64,000 nucleotides of DNA from Bacteroidota bacterium (GCA_021845665.1 JAJZVO010000004.1:1-64000), one strand, 5' to 3'. Counted from the first letter of the stretch, positions 26,111-35,427 are shown. A program made the numbers and translations. The notes: generated from the sequence alone by a model not told the origin.

Positions 26111-26349
26111 TAGCTCCTACTCAATCAAACTATTTTATTAACAGAGCTGTGCAAAATCAAGTGTAGAGGAACGTTAAATAAATGCAACCCCCGACCGTAC
26201 GTGCCGGTTCCGGACGAGATATGATCGGTTAGAACAATGAGAAATGGGCAACGATGGAGCGGACCGACGAGAGGAGGCACACTCCGCCGTCCACCCGTCC
26301 GCACGAACTTGTGTATGTTTACCGAATTAGAATGGAAGGAAAGTTACGC

Positions 26350-26631
26350 CTATTTACCGCGGATGACCTTCACGAGTGAACTGGCGACGGAATTTAGGAC
26401 GTCTTCCGAATTGTAAAAGCCGCTGTTGATTTTCCCGCGCACGTCCGTCAGCTTACTTTGCATTTGTGCATCGTGGAGCTTCACCGCCTCAGGCGAAAGT
26501 TGAACCTTGTCACTTACGTTTCCGGTCGAACTCCCCTCCACTTGAGATGTTTTCTCTGTGGCGTTCAATTTGTTTTTGGCTTCTTTCACGTTTAGAGGGC
26601 TGAGACTTTGGTCAATCGGGTTAATAGCCAT
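26350..26631 (-). CDS. flgM: Anti-sigma28 factor FlgM
   Basis: A 93-residue protein, disordered and polar in the N-terminal half, then VQLSPEAVKLHDA and VRGKINSGFYNSEDVLNSVASSL in part, the sigma28-binding helices of FlgM. ATG 26631 is chosen because GAGGAGG lies five bases before it. FlgM holds sigma28 inactive until it is exported through the finished hook-basal body. It overlaps the FlgN-like gene by 11 bases and lies downstream of fliD, so late flagellar genes and their regulator are co-transcribed. Confidence 0.88.
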   Translation of the reverse strand: MAINPIDQSLSPLNVKEAKNKLNATEKTSQVEGSSTGNVSDKVQLSPEAVKLHDAQMQSKLTDVRGKINSGFYNSEDVLNSVASSLVKVIRGK

Positions 26632-27022
26632 GTCGGCCTCCTCGAATCTTATCCTGCTCATCCTTTGTCGATTTCGCACGAGCAGGGTGGCGCATAGCGG
26701 CATAGGCGGCAATTTTTCTTGCGCCTGTGATCGTAGCGAGTTCCTTAGTTAACGACGTCATTCTGGCTCTTATGGTGGCATTAGCTTCAGACACGTCATT
26801 TTCGATGTTTTTCATCAAATCTGTCACTTCATTCCTAATATCGGAACTTGCGAACGAAACTTTAGCCTCGCTGAGGATGCGCAAGGCTTCTATAAGGGTG
26901 ACCCGTTCGCCCGTCAACCTGGCAGCCTCCTGCAGGTGGCAATCGACTATATGGAGTTTAATCTGAGTTGCATTTCTTGCCAGTTCCCGGATTATCCTCA
27001 CAGCCTCTTGTTCTTTATTCAT
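26621..27022 (-). CDS. FlgN-like flagellar chaperone (tentative)
   Basis: A 133-residue, almost entirely helical, coiled-coil protein with no signal peptide and no membrane helix. It lies directly upstream of flgM (11-base overlap) and 50 bp after fliD. Size, helicity and position match FlgN-type export chaperones for hook-associated proteins, but no diagnostic motif is visible, so the name is from context. The C-terminal 25 residues are basic. Confidence 0.5.
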   Translation of the reverse strand: MNKEQEAVRIIRELARNATQIKLHIVDCHLQEAARLTGERVTLIEALRILSEAKVSFASSDIRNEVTDLMKNIENDVSEANATIRARMTSLTKELATITGARKIAAYAAMRHPARAKSTKDEQDKIRGGRHGY

Positions 27023-27071
27023 CTAAAATCACTGCTTAACAGGACCAATTTTTCTATAACAGGTAAAATCG

Positions 27072-28580
27072 TCATACAGCCATTCCACTCGACGCCATTC
27101 CGCTCCAGATATTGTTCAGGTTGCTCTGGGTCTGGCTAAGTTGGATCAGCGTTGACTCGTATGCGGAATACTCCTGCTGCATGGCGTTGGCCTGCAGATT
27201 AATACTTTGCTGCATGGAGGTTATCATGTTGTTCATCTGAGTCACCTGGTCTTGAGCGCCGTTGATCTTCTGATCCATGACGCCGCCCGGGTTGGTGAAC
27301 TGTTGCAGCATGGTATTAAGCTGAGTCGCAACACCCGAAGAGGAATTGAAGAGCGCGATGACTCCACTCGGGTTGGATGTTAGGGCACTGTTGAGCTTGG
27401 ACTGATCGCTTATCGAAAGGCTGCCGTCGTTGTTCAGCGTAATCCCTATCGCACTCAATGAAGTCGGTCCGCCGCTGGCTGCCGAACTCACCTGCCCCAT
27501 CACGACATTTTCCAGCGACATCTGAAGGTTCATTATGCTGACATCACCGGCAAGGGATCCTCTGTTGACCGTCTGGTTGCCGGAGGAGTCTGTGGATGTC
27601 GTATCGGTAATGTCAGTATTGAGGGTTGACACGACGCTGTTATACTTGCTTATGAAATTGTTCAATGTCGTCTGAATGGCGGTTGTATCGGGACCGACCG
27701 TCAGCGTGACGGGATTGGCCGTCGACGCCTGCGAGGCGGCCAGGTTCAGAGTGACACCGGTCAAGACATTTGAAACGGTATTCGAACCGCTGACAATGGG
27801 TATGCCGTCGAGTGTGAAATTCGCATCGAGTGTGCTTGTCGAGGTATTCACATATCCCGCCCCCGTAGAGGTAGAAGCGGTGCGCGAGCTTATTACGCTG
27901 CTCGTCCAACCGACGTTCTGTAACAATGTGCCTGTCACATCAGCGACGCTTATTGCATTTGCAGATCCGGTATTGGTACTCTGAAAGACAAGCCTGGATG
28001 TGGTTGATGTATCGTTGACAACCGAAGCGGTAACTCCTGCACCCGATGAATTAACGGCGCTCGCGATATTTGACAGCACCGTCGAGTTGGTGTCGCCCGC
28101 CGCCACGTTCACATTTACATTCGTAGCTTTTCCATTGACGGTTATCGAGAATGTGAAAGTACCGGCCCCGGTGGCGGTGGAAATACTTATGCCCGACTGG
28201 GTGAGCTCGTTTGAGACGAGGGTATCGCTCTTCGCGAGCTGGGATACGGAAATGGAGTGCGTTCCGGCGGTAGCGGTCGGCTGTGCAGTAGCGGTTACCA
28301 CCGAATTGTCTGAAGAAGTTACGGTCTGTGCGGCGAGTGGAGACAGAGTTCCGATCTGCGAAAGGTCGCTTGCCTGTGTCTGCAGGTTTGAAAGAGTGCT
28401 TTTGAGCATCTGGTAAACTGAGATCGTCGAATTGATCGACGACACCTGCGCCTGCATATTGTATACCGGTGTACTAATAGACTGGACGTAAGCCTGGACG
28501 AGCTGGTCGACGATCGAGGAGGTCGACGCATTCGTACTCAAAGTGGGAGCGGAAGCAAGGCTTGAAATAGAAGAAGACAT
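27072..28580 (-). CDS. fliD: Flagellar filament cap protein FliD
   Basis: A 502-residue protein with Ser/Thr-rich, Ala-rich composition. The FliD N-terminal region is at about residues 10-110 (ASTSSIVDQLVQAY, then LKSTLSNLQTQASDLSQI) and the C-terminal FliD domain at about 300-500 (NNFISKYNSVVSTLN, GDVSIMNLQMSLENVV, IGITLNNDGSLSI). Both ends are heptad-rich, as needed to form the cap ring. ATG 28580 is chosen because GGGAGG lies five bases before it. It sits between fliS and the flgN/flgM pair. Confidence 0.93.
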   Translation of the reverse strand: MSSSISSLASAPTLSTNASTSSIVDQLVQAYVQSISTPVYNMQAQVSSINSTISVYQMLKSTLSNLQTQASDLSQIGTLSPLAAQTVTSSDNSVVTATAQPTATAGTHSISVSQLAKSDTLVSNELTQSGISISTATGAGTFTFSITVNGKATNVNVNVAAGDTNSTVLSNIASAVNSSGAGVTASVVNDTSTTSRLVFQSTNTGSANAISVADVTGTLLQNVGWTSSVISSRTASTSTGAGYVNTSTSTLDANFTLDGIPIVSGSNTVSNVLTGVTLNLAASQASTANPVTLTVGPDTTAIQTTLNNFISKYNSVVSTLNTDITDTTSTDSSGNQTVNRGSLAGDVSIMNLQMSLENVVMGQVSSAASGGPTSLSAIGITLNNDGSLSISDQSKLNSALTSNPSGVIALFNSSSGVATQLNTMLQQFTNPGGVMDQKINGAQDQVTQMNNMITSMQQSINLQANAMQQEYSAYESTLIQLSQTQSNLNNIWSGMASSGMAV

Positions 28581-28596
28581 TAATGCCTCCCGTTTC

Positions 28597-28920
28597 TCAC
28601 GACAGTTTGAAAGCTTGTGCCCATGTAGAACGGAGTTGTCCGATGATTTTGGCAACTTCATCGAAGTTCCCCTTCTGGGCCTGATTCTGACAATATCTAT
28701 AAAGTTTGAAAAGACCGAGCGAGACTTCCTTATAGTCGAAATTGAGTGCGGCTATCAACTGGGTAAGGCCCGCACTTACGTTATCGTAATTTCTCACCTT
28801 CGAATTGACGATAATATGGTCATAGACCTTGAGTATCAATTGAACAGGACTCAAGCTCATTATTTCATTCTGCTTGTAATGATTGAAAGCTTTTTTAGGT
28901 TTATACGATATGGTTTCCAT
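28597..28920 (-). CDS. fliS: Flagellin export chaperone FliS
   Basis: A 107-residue helical protein with the FliS signature near the N-terminus (SLSPVQLILKVYDHIIV in part) and aromatic LGLFKLYRYCQ. FliS binds the C-terminus of flagellin and stops early polymerisation. It begins 61 bp beyond the flagellin terminator hairpin and 17 bp before fliD, so it is the first gene of the fliS-fliD-flgN-flgM unit. Confidence 0.88.
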   Translation of the reverse strand: METISYKPKKAFNHYKQNEIMSLSPVQLILKVYDHIIVNSKVRNYDNVSAGLTQLIAALNFDYKEVSLGLFKLYRYCQNQAQKGNFDEVAKIIGQLRSTWAQAFKLS

Positions 28921-28980
28921 CGCCTCACCTCGATTTCACTATCAGTTCATGTAATCAGTTGTGCAGGTAAAAAAAAGGAG

Positions 28981-29009
28981 ACCCGTCCAAGATGGATCCT
29001 TGGACGGGT
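28981..29009 (-). terminator. Strong terminator after flagellin
   Basis: ACCCGTCCAAG (28981-28991) and CTTGGACGGGT (28999-29009) form an 11-bp perfect stem with a 7-base loop. On the minus strand it is followed by a run of eight T. It lies 14 bp past the flagellin stop. Confidence 0.93.
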
Positions 29010-29022
29010 TTCCACAAGCCGA

Positions 29023-29850
29023 TTACGGGAAGAGCTTCAGGATGCCGCCGGGTTGTGCATTTGCCTGTGCCAATTGAACCGTAGCGGTTTGTTCCAGTAT
29101 CTGGAGCTGAGTCGCCTGGACCTGGACCTGAGCGATGTTTGCATCCATTATCTGGCTCGCTGCCGCCTGAGTATTGGTTATAGACGTTTGCAGAACCTGC
29201 TGCTTGAAGCTAAGCCGGGACTCGAGAGAACCGACGTACTGCAATTGCGAAGTTACCGTGTTGATGGCATTGTCGACGCTGGTGAGCGCGTTCGCGATGT
29301 TCGTGGTGCTGAGACCTGTGAGACCCAGCGCTGACGAGTCGATCGCGGTAGACAACGAAACCGACAAGGTGTCTCCGCTATCGGCGCCCACCTGGAAGGT
29401 CTTGCCTGTAAACACGTTATTCAGCAGCTGCTGGCCGTTAAACTTGGTCTCCGTTATCGTCTGACCAATTTCATTCAGGTAATCATTGGCCTGGGTGACA
29501 ATGGCGCCGAGTTCCGAAGAACCTAGTCCGGCGTTGCCTGCTTCCGTCACGAGGGTCTTGATGTTTACGAGAATGTTGTTGACAGCCTGAAGACCGCCTT
29601 CAGCGGTGGAGAGAACGCTTTGTGCGTCCCCAACGTTCGTTAAAGCCTGGCTCAACCCCGCAGCCCTGGCGTTAAGCTTTGTGCCGATGGTGTACCCGGC
29701 AGGATCAACGCCGACGCTGTTGATTCGCTTGCCGGTAGCCAGCTGCAGCTCAGCCTGGTTCAGCTGCTGGTTGATGTTGTCCAACGCATTGTACGCGTTC
29801 TGCGCGCTGATGTTAGTCGCAATGCGGAACCCCGATGTGAAATCGGACAT
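29023..29850 (-). CDS. fliC: Flagellin
   Basis: A 275-residue flagellin. The conserved N-terminal helix has NISAQNAYNALDNINQQL and LATGKRINSVGVDPAGY (about residues 12-55), and the C-terminal helix has ASQIMDANIAQVQVQATQLQILEQTA read in part, ending in GILKLFP. The central variable region is short (about residues 140-200), so the filament surface is small. GGAGG lies ten bases before the ATG. Transcription very likely starts from the sigma28-like promoter at 30072-30098, giving a leader of about 220 bases, and ends at the hairpin at 28981-29009. Confidence 0.96.
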   Translation of the reverse strand: MSDFTSGFRIATNISAQNAYNALDNINQQLNQAELQLATGKRINSVGVDPAGYTIGTKLNARAAGLSQALTNVGDAQSVLSTAEGGLQAVNNILVNIKTLVTEAGNAGLGSSELGAIVTQANDYLNEIGQTITETKFNGQQLLNNVFTGKTFQVGADSGDTLSVSLSTAIDSSALGLTGLSTTNIANALTSVDNAINTVTSQLQYVGSLESRLSFKQQVLQTSITNTQAAASQIMDANIAQVQVQATQLQILEQTATVQLAQANAQPGGILKLFP

Positions 29851-30071
29851 GGTACTATACCTCCATGTTGTTTTTTTTGAGCGACGTCCATGCCGCCCGT
29901 TAAAATCCGCAGGTCCTTTTCCATCGGACTCAAGTCCGACCGGATGAGTACGGGACCTCCGGCTAGAGGAGTTATTAGTTCAAGGCCGACCGGCGGCTCT
30001 CCTCTCGCCGCCGCTCCCGCGAGCCCAAGCTTCTGAGGCTTTTTCCGGCTCACGAGCGTGCCTTAACAGTA
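29851..30071 (-). promoter_or_regulatory. Long structured 5' leader of flagellin mRNA
   Basis: Between the sigma28-like promoter and the flagellin start lie several inverted repeats: AGGTCC/GGACCT (29911-29916/29953-29958) enclosing TCGGACT/AGTCCGA (29924-29930/29933-29939), CGGCGGC/GCCGCCG (29991-29997/30007-30013) and GAGCC/GGCTC (30021-30025/30047-30051). The region is GC-rich and has no convincing coding frame. It could be a regulatory leader or stabilise the mRNA. It does not show the GEMM c-di-GMP riboswitch core that I know. Confidence 0.55.
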
Positions 30072-30098
30072 CTATCGGAAGACGCCACCGGAACTTTA
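30072..30098 (-). promoter_or_regulatory. Sigma28 (FliA)-type promoter of flagellin
   Basis: On the minus strand TAAA (30098-30095) is separated by exactly 15 bases from TCCGATAG (30079-30072), matching the sigma28 consensus TAAA-N15-GCCGATAA at 10 of 12 positions. It points at flagellin, 222 bases downstream. The presence of FlgM in the same cluster supports sigma28 use. Confidence 0.75.
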
Positions 30099-30146
30099 GG
30101 AATTTTCCCCTTCATTTACTCCTCAAAACCGGAGAGCCTGCGGAAT

Positions 30147-31136
30147 TCAGACCTTGAGCAGTTCCTTGCAGGCCCTGATGAGGTGTTCGAGCTGAATATC
30201 CAGCCTTAGATTGCTCCCGCCATTCTCGCGGATTCTAAGGAGCATCTGGTACCCGTCGGTTATTTTGTTCATCGAAAGGAGGCCGAATGCCGCTACGTAC
30301 ATCGCTATACCGTTTGAAGCATTGTAGTCGAGGCACCGGCGAGCATACATCACCGCATTATCGTTCTCATTCCTTTCAAGCGCGACCTGGGACATTTTCA
30401 TAAACAGTCTTTCAAGAATCTCACTCCCCATCCCGGCATAGTCGAGGGTGAGGACTCTCTTCATTTCTGCGTACGCTTCTTCCTTCCGTCCCATGCTCAT
30501 TAACGTCACGCCGGTCTGGTAATGTAAATACGGATCATCGTCCGAACGCGAGAGGGCATGCCGAAGTATCGCGAGATTTCTCTCTCCCCTATCCTCAGCC
30601 CCCTGGACAGTTTTCCTGGAGTAGCCGTGATGGACGATCATCAGATCGGATCTCTCGATCTTTCCGCCATTCTGCTCGATGCTTCCCCTGATTTGCTCGT
30701 GGACCGGCATCGTGTACCTGTAATTCTTCCGGTTCCTGAAAAGCCTTACTATCATCATGTCTTCATATTTCAGCACATCCGTCTCGGGCATCTCACTGCG
30801 AACGACCATTTCGACGCCGTCCGCTTGCGATGTCTTGATAAAGTCGCGCATCTTCTCTCTCGACAGTCGACTCAATTCCTCGTCGGCATCGAGGACGAGT
30901 ATCCAATTCCCGGCCGCCGATTCAAGAGATAGATTTCTCGCCGCGGAAAAATCATTCTCCCATGAGTGAAACACTACCCTGGCTCCGTGCCTTCTGGCAA
31001 TTTCAACGGTCGAATCGGTCGAGCCTGTATCGACAATTATCATCTCGTTCGCTACGCCGTCTACGCTTTTCAAACACGCGTCGAGATATTCTTCTTCGTT
31101 CCTGACTATCATGCAAAGCGATACACCGATCTGCAT
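30147..31136 (-). CDS. GT2 glycosyltransferase with TPR tail, next to flagellin
   Basis: A 329-residue protein: an N-terminal GT-A fold of the SunS/GT2 type (SLCMIVRNEEEYL, IVDTGSTDSTVEIAR, ENDFSAARN, VLDADEEL with the metal-binding DxD) and, from about residue 195, helical repeats (YLHYQTGVTLMSMGRKEEAYAEM in part). ATG 31136 has GGAGG nine bases upstream and is preferred over 31145. Glycosyltransferases of this shape near flagellin genes often glycosylate flagellin; that substrate is inferred from location only. It lies about 50 bp upstream of the flagellin promoter and runs the same way. Confidence 0.85.
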   Translation of the reverse strand: MQIGVSLCMIVRNEEEYLDACLKSVDGVANEMIIVDTGSTDSTVEIARRHGARVVFHSWENDFSAARNLSLESAAGNWILVLDADEELSRLSREKMRDFIKTSQADGVEMVVRSEMPETDVLKYEDMMIVRLFRNRKNYRYTMPVHEQIRGSIEQNGGKIERSDLMIVHHGYSRKTVQGAEDRGERNLAILRHALSRSDDDPYLHYQTGVTLMSMGRKEEAYAEMKRVLTLDYAGMGSEILERLFMKMSQVALERNENDNAVMYARRCLDYNASNGIAMYVAAFGLLSMNKITDGYQMLLRIRENGGSNLRLDIQLEHLIRACKELLKV

Positions 31137-31179
31137 CCGAATCATCCTCCGATTTTGCCGACAAAGCCCCTATGCGGGA

Positions 31180-34100
31180 TCACATCGGCCTGAACCTGGT
31201 GATGGTATCCGATTCGAGAGGACGAAGCGAAATGTAGTCCACTCCTTCGGATTTTTCCTCCCCTTCCCTGTTGGTAAGGAGGACGGTAGTGCAATCCGGG
31301 TTCGCCTTCTTCAGCTGGCCGCAAAGTTCTCTTCCATTTATCGAGGGAAGACTCAGGTCGACGAAAGCGACGCTGAATTTCTCAGTCCGGAAGAGTTTCG
31401 CGGCTTCGACGGCATCGCCCGCGACCTTGAGCCGGGGAAATACCAGCAAAATATTCCGTGATTCCTCCTCGACAAGATGCTTGTCGTCTTCCACGAGGAG
31501 CGCGGAGATCACACCTGCATTCGCACCTTCGGCCGGCCTCGATTCAAAGATTTCAAATGTCATCACGTTGGCCTGCACATCGGCTTCTACTGTATAACCA
31601 AGCTTTTCGATTTTTCCGACGAGCGCTCTTATACTTGCGCTACCTTCTATTTGCTCCTGATCTACCGTCTCATTTTCCGCTCCGGTAAGTCTCAGCCCCA
31701 CCCGCTTCCCTTTCCCTTCCGCCGCGTCACCCGGGCCGGGCTGGGAAGTTGCGGCGAGCACATCGCATTCCTTCAAGCCGGAAACCAGAACGACATTCGA
31801 CAGGAGATCACGGAGAAGATCGAACGTAGACTGATCGACCCTGAATTCTGCGAGCGATGAAGTCTCAAAGCTTTTTATCCTGGTCGGTGTCTTTACCGAA
31901 CCGGTCCCAGCCGAATTAATTAATGCGGTTCTGACGGCCTCAAACAGTTCGTCCTGACGCTTTGATGAGCTGTCGAGGTCAACCGACATTTCCTTTGCCG
32001 CGGCGGCAAGATGCAGGCGAATTTCCTGCAGGATTTTATCTTCGCCCTGAACGAAGGAAAGACGCGAGAGGACATTGTCAATAGCTATTCTCGCGTTCCT
32101 CAGCGAAACGGGGATATTCTCTATGGATTCACGCAGACTTGCCTGCTCTTCTTTCGCCCGGTCCAACCTGGAGCGCAAGACCGAACTCTCGGCCTGAAGT
32201 GCCGGGAGTCTCATGGCAAATATGCTTTTGATCTTGTCGACAGAGAGTCCAACCATGGTACTGGAAAGAGGGTCGCCTGCACTCTTCACCGACAACAGCC
32301 CCATGCCGACACTTGCGAAATCTGCTTCGTAGAGCCCGGAGCCCTCGCCGTCTTTCTCTACAAGCTCCATCGGTCGGCTCGCCTCAGTTTCTGCATTTCC
32401 AGGAGACAGGACCACCGATGATTCTTTCATCTTCGCAGACAAAGAGTCCGCAAGAACTTTTACGACCGCTTCGGGAGTCCCGGCTTTGGAAAGCTTCATC
32501 ATGAATTCGCTCATGATTTTTGAATTTTCCAGAAGCTGTGCCGCAATCTTCGCCTGTTCTTCGGAACTTTTCCTGCCTTCAAGCATATCCAGCGAGACGG
32601 ACGCGACTGCATTAAGCTCCGATATTGACGGTGAGACAGCGATGAACCTGAGCAAGAGCACAAGAAGCTGGCGTCTCGACTTGACCGCGAAATATAAGCC
32701 TTCGGCTCCCTTCATGTCCGGCGACTCAAGCTGGTTTGCCGGCACGAGCGCGCCGAATTTCGTCGCGGGTAAGGATAATTCTTTTGGGAGATTCCCATTA
32801 GAAATTACAAGCGACATCGCGGTTCCTACGAGAGCGTATACTCCGGCCGACTCGGCTGCAAAGACATGCCGGACCAGATCGGTCACGTGCAGGGAGTATT
32901 CGTCAAAGGAGCCATCTCCCATCCCGGTCAAGCCGACAACGGCACGCGTCACTTTTCCGCTCTCTTCAAATCTTCTCTCCGCGGACATTCGAGCGTACAA
33001 GCCTGCGGCCACAGACGATGCCGCTTTCAGGACCGGGGCGAGCTCGTCCATATACTGTGACTGAACGCCTGAGGAAGGGAAGGATATTGACGCAAACCCG
33101 AGAACGTCTCCTACCGCAGTGCTTTGCAGAAGAAGTCGCGAGTCTCCCGCCGAAACCACATTCATGAGTGTGGAATCAGGGATCTCAATCCCTGAGAAAG
33201 CCCCGCCGTGACGGGCCACAGTAACATCGCTCTCGGTAAGGCTGAGTGAAAGCGACGGTTCCATTCTGCCCGATGCCGCCGTCAGAAGGAAGACGTCTGC
33301 GGTCCCTCGCGATGTATGCAGGGTGCCTGTACCTATTACTTTGGCACCGGAATATAACTCGGCGGCAAGCAGATCGCTGAGGCTTTTGAGTATCCCTTCG
33401 AACTTGTCGGCGGAAGGGAGATCTCTCATGATCACATTCCGCCGTTTCAACTTTTCAATTTCCGCCCGCTGCCCGACTTCTTGACTGACCGGTCTGAACC
33501 TGTACACCTGAGTATTCCCGACCGGTATGTTTTCGACTTTGTAGAAACGGCCGTTCAATTCACCGGTATCCTCAGGACGGGAGATCCCGATGCCCGATAG
33601 AATCTTCGTCGGATCGATGCTTTCGTCGAGCCGTATAGAAAGTTTGTTCCTCGCCGCCACATTTGCGGCACGGACAATCCCGCTCTCGAGGACAAAAACA
33701 GGATCGTCGACAAAAGATTCAAGAAGGTTACCCAGCATACCTTGCGCGCCGCGGAGTTGCTGCTTCAGCACCTCCTGCTCCGTAATGTCTTCCAGGAAAA
33801 GGAAAGTCGCGTCTTCGGTGACTGAAGCTCTAGCGTTTAGGTACTTCCTGTCGGTAGTGCGGCACATTCGCATGACGATCTCTCCCGCACGCAGCTCCGA
33901 CTTGAAACTTTCCGGAGATTCGCCGAGGTACCTGAGGAAACCGTCGAAGCTTCTGTCGGTGGAAAGAAATTCCTTGAAGAGGCTTTCGAACATTTCGTTC
34001 CACCTGGAAAGCTTTCCGCCGCTGACGGCGGCAGTCGGGAGAAAGCTGTTGAAGAGCCTCTCCGACTCCATCGCCGACTTTCTAAGTTCTTCTTCGATCT

Positions 34101-35427
34101 TCTTAAATCCAGAAACATCCCTGAATGCATAGAAGCTTATGCCGGCGATATCCCAGTGAGCCACCGAGAAAGCCCTGCCCCGATTGTCAACCACTTCGCG
34201 ATCGCCCTCGAGGGCTGTCGGGATGACCAACCCGTTCGAGGACAAAAATTCCCCCACCTGCTGTCCTTCTTTCACATCGAACATTTCGCGCACGGGGCGG
34301 CTCAAGACGGAAACGATTCCATTTGAAACAGCCATAACCGGCAGGGCAGCACCTCGTACCGACTCCTCTGAGAATTCCCTCGCTTCACCGACACTCTTTT
34401 TTAGAGCCTCGTTCTCGGAACGGAGTGCGTCGATGGTTCGACCAAGCTCATTACGAAGCTCGATATCGGAAGTGTCGTCCGAGAGGTAGACCGCCGACAG
34501 GCCGCGCCCGCCGTCGGGTTTCTTCCTGGTCACTACATAAGTCTTGAAGTGTTTTCCGGACATCACGACGGATGTCGGGCGGCTTTCGCCTGCGCCGATT
34601 CCGACAAGAAACTCGATGAATCCCTGTCTCGCATCTTCATCCACCAGAGAGGAGAAGGATTGTCCTTGGGGCTCTACGCCAGGCCCGGCGAGGCGTGTCA
34701 GAGCCTCGTTGGCTTCAACTATTATACCACGCTCATCCAGGACCGCAGCGGCCAGCGCCATTTCATTGAAAAGATGAAGATGTGAGCTTTCTTTTTCCCG
34801 TAGTTCTCCTTTGAGCTTGACCAGTTGTTCATCGAACCGATTCTGCAGGGTTTGCAGCCGGCTCTTCACCTCCGAAAGATGGGAAGCAGCTTTGAGGAGA
34901 AACACAAATCGGCCGAGGTCTTCACGGAGTGCCGGCGGCTTTTCACGAAGGAGAAGGAGAAGCGCTAACTCGGAAGCGTCAGTCTTCACGGAAGCTGCCG
35001 CGACGAGCCCCGCTCCCAACTCCCGCTGAAGTTTCCTGCAAGCCGCCGACGTAGTCATATCGCCGAGCAATTGAAATATCTCGTCAAACTCAGTGAACTT
35101 TTCTTCGAACGCTTTCTTCCGGCCGCCGGTGAGAGGGATTTTGTCGGTGGATAGCCTGATCCCCGCGTTTTTAAAAGAGTCGGCGATCTGCTTCGGGTTG
35201 TCCGCTGAATAGGCGGTCAAAGCGGCCGTTCCTCCCGAACGACTGAAAAGGAAGGAGTGACAGTCGAATGCTTTTCCGACTGCGGACACTATCGAGCCGA
35301 CGATATTGTCCGGCCGGTCCGTGAATATTGTTTCCGAGAGCGCGGCGAAAAAAGCCTCCTGAAATCTCGCGTGGTGACTCGCCGTGTTTATCGTCTCTGA
35401 GGATTTACTCTTTTTCAGATTAAGCAT
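31180..35427 (-). CDS. Giant multi-PAS/GAF sensor-like protein with degenerate kinase and receiver
   Basis: A 1415-residue cytoplasmic protein with no transmembrane helix. By pattern: an N-terminal GAF-like domain (about 20-190), a coiled coil, several PAS-like domains (about 225-650, e.g. AAAVLDERGIIVEANEAL), several GAF-like domains (about 690-1100), a helical segment, a C-terminal ATPase-like remnant (about 1150-1290) and a receiver (about 1300-1415). The kinase region has no recognisable H-box, N-box or glycine-rich G boxes. In the receiver the acidic EDD, Asp1357 and Thr1385 are kept, but the invariant Lys is Arg1402 (SLRPL). It looks like a sensor scaffold rather than an active hybrid kinase. 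Its neighbour is an intact histidine kinase. Confidence 0.65.
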   Translation of the reverse strand: MLNLKKSKSSETINTASHHARFQEAFFAALSETIFTDRPDNIVGSIVSAVGKAFDCHSFLFSRSGGTAALTAYSADNPKQIADSFKNAGIRLSTDKIPLTGGRKKAFEEKFTEFDEIFQLLGDMTTSAACRKLQRELGAGLVAAASVKTDASELALLLLLREKPPALREDLGRFVFLLKAASHLSEVKSRLQTLQNRFDEQLVKLKGELREKESSHLHLFNEMALAAAVLDERGIIVEANEALTRLAGPGVEPQGQSFSSLVDEDARQGFIEFLVGIGAGESRPTSVVMSGKHFKTYVVTRKKPDGGRGLSAVYLSDDTSDIELRNELGRTIDALRSENEALKKSVGEAREFSEESVRGAALPVMAVSNGIVSVLSRPVREMFDVKEGQQVGEFLSSNGLVIPTALEGDREVVDNRGRAFSVAHWDIAGISFYAFRDVSGFKKIEEELRKSAMESERLFNSFLPTAAVSGGKLSRWNEMFESLFKEFLSTDRSFDGFLRYLGESPESFKSELRAGEIVMRMCRTTDRKYLNARASVTEDATFLFLEDITEQEVLKQQLRGAQGMLGNLLESFVDDPVFVLESGIVRAANVAARNKLSIRLDESIDPTKILSGIGISRPEDTGELNGRFYKVENIPVGNTQVYRFRPVSQEVGQRAEIEKLKRRNVIMRDLPSADKFEGILKSLSDLLAAELYSGAKVIGTGTLHTSRGTADVFLLTAASGRMEPSLSLSLTESDVTVARHGGAFSGIEIPDSTLMNVVSAGDSRLLLQSTAVGDVLGFASISFPSSGVQSQYMDELAPVLKAASSVAAGLYARMSAERRFEESGKVTRAVVGLTGMGDGSFDEYSLHVTDLVRHVFAAESAGVYALVGTAMSLVISNGNLPKELSLPATKFGALVPANQLESPDMKGAEGLYFAVKSRRQLLVLLLRFIAVSPSISELNAVASVSLDMLEGRKSSEEQAKIAAQLLENSKIMSEFMMKLSKAGTPEAVVKVLADSLSAKMKESSVVLSPGNAETEASRPMELVEKDGEGSGLYEADFASVGMGLLSVKSAGDPLSSTMVGLSVDKIKSIFAMRLPALQAESSVLRSRLDRAKEEQASLRESIENIPVSLRNARIAIDNVLSRLSFVQGEDKILQEIRLHLAAAAKEMSVDLDSSSKRQDELFEAVRTALINSAGTGSVKTPTRIKSFETSSLAEFRVDQSTFDLLRDLLSNVVLVSGLKECDVLAATSQPGPGDAAEGKGKRVGLRLTGAENETVDQEQIEGSASIRALVGKIEKLGYTVEADVQANVMTFEIFESRPAEGANAGVISALLVEDDKHLVEEESRNILLVFPRLKVAGDAVEAAKLFRTEKFSVAFVDLSLPSINGRELCGQLKKANPDCTTVLLTNREGEEKSEGVDYISLRPLESDTITRFRPM

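Noticed and set aside
26150-26240. Sigma54 -24/-12 promoter before the kinase operon
   Set aside because: A TTGCA was found but no GG at the required distance; the match is not better than chance.
29851-30071. c-di-GMP riboswitch in the flagellin leader
   Set aside because: The leader is structured but the GEMM core words I know are absent.
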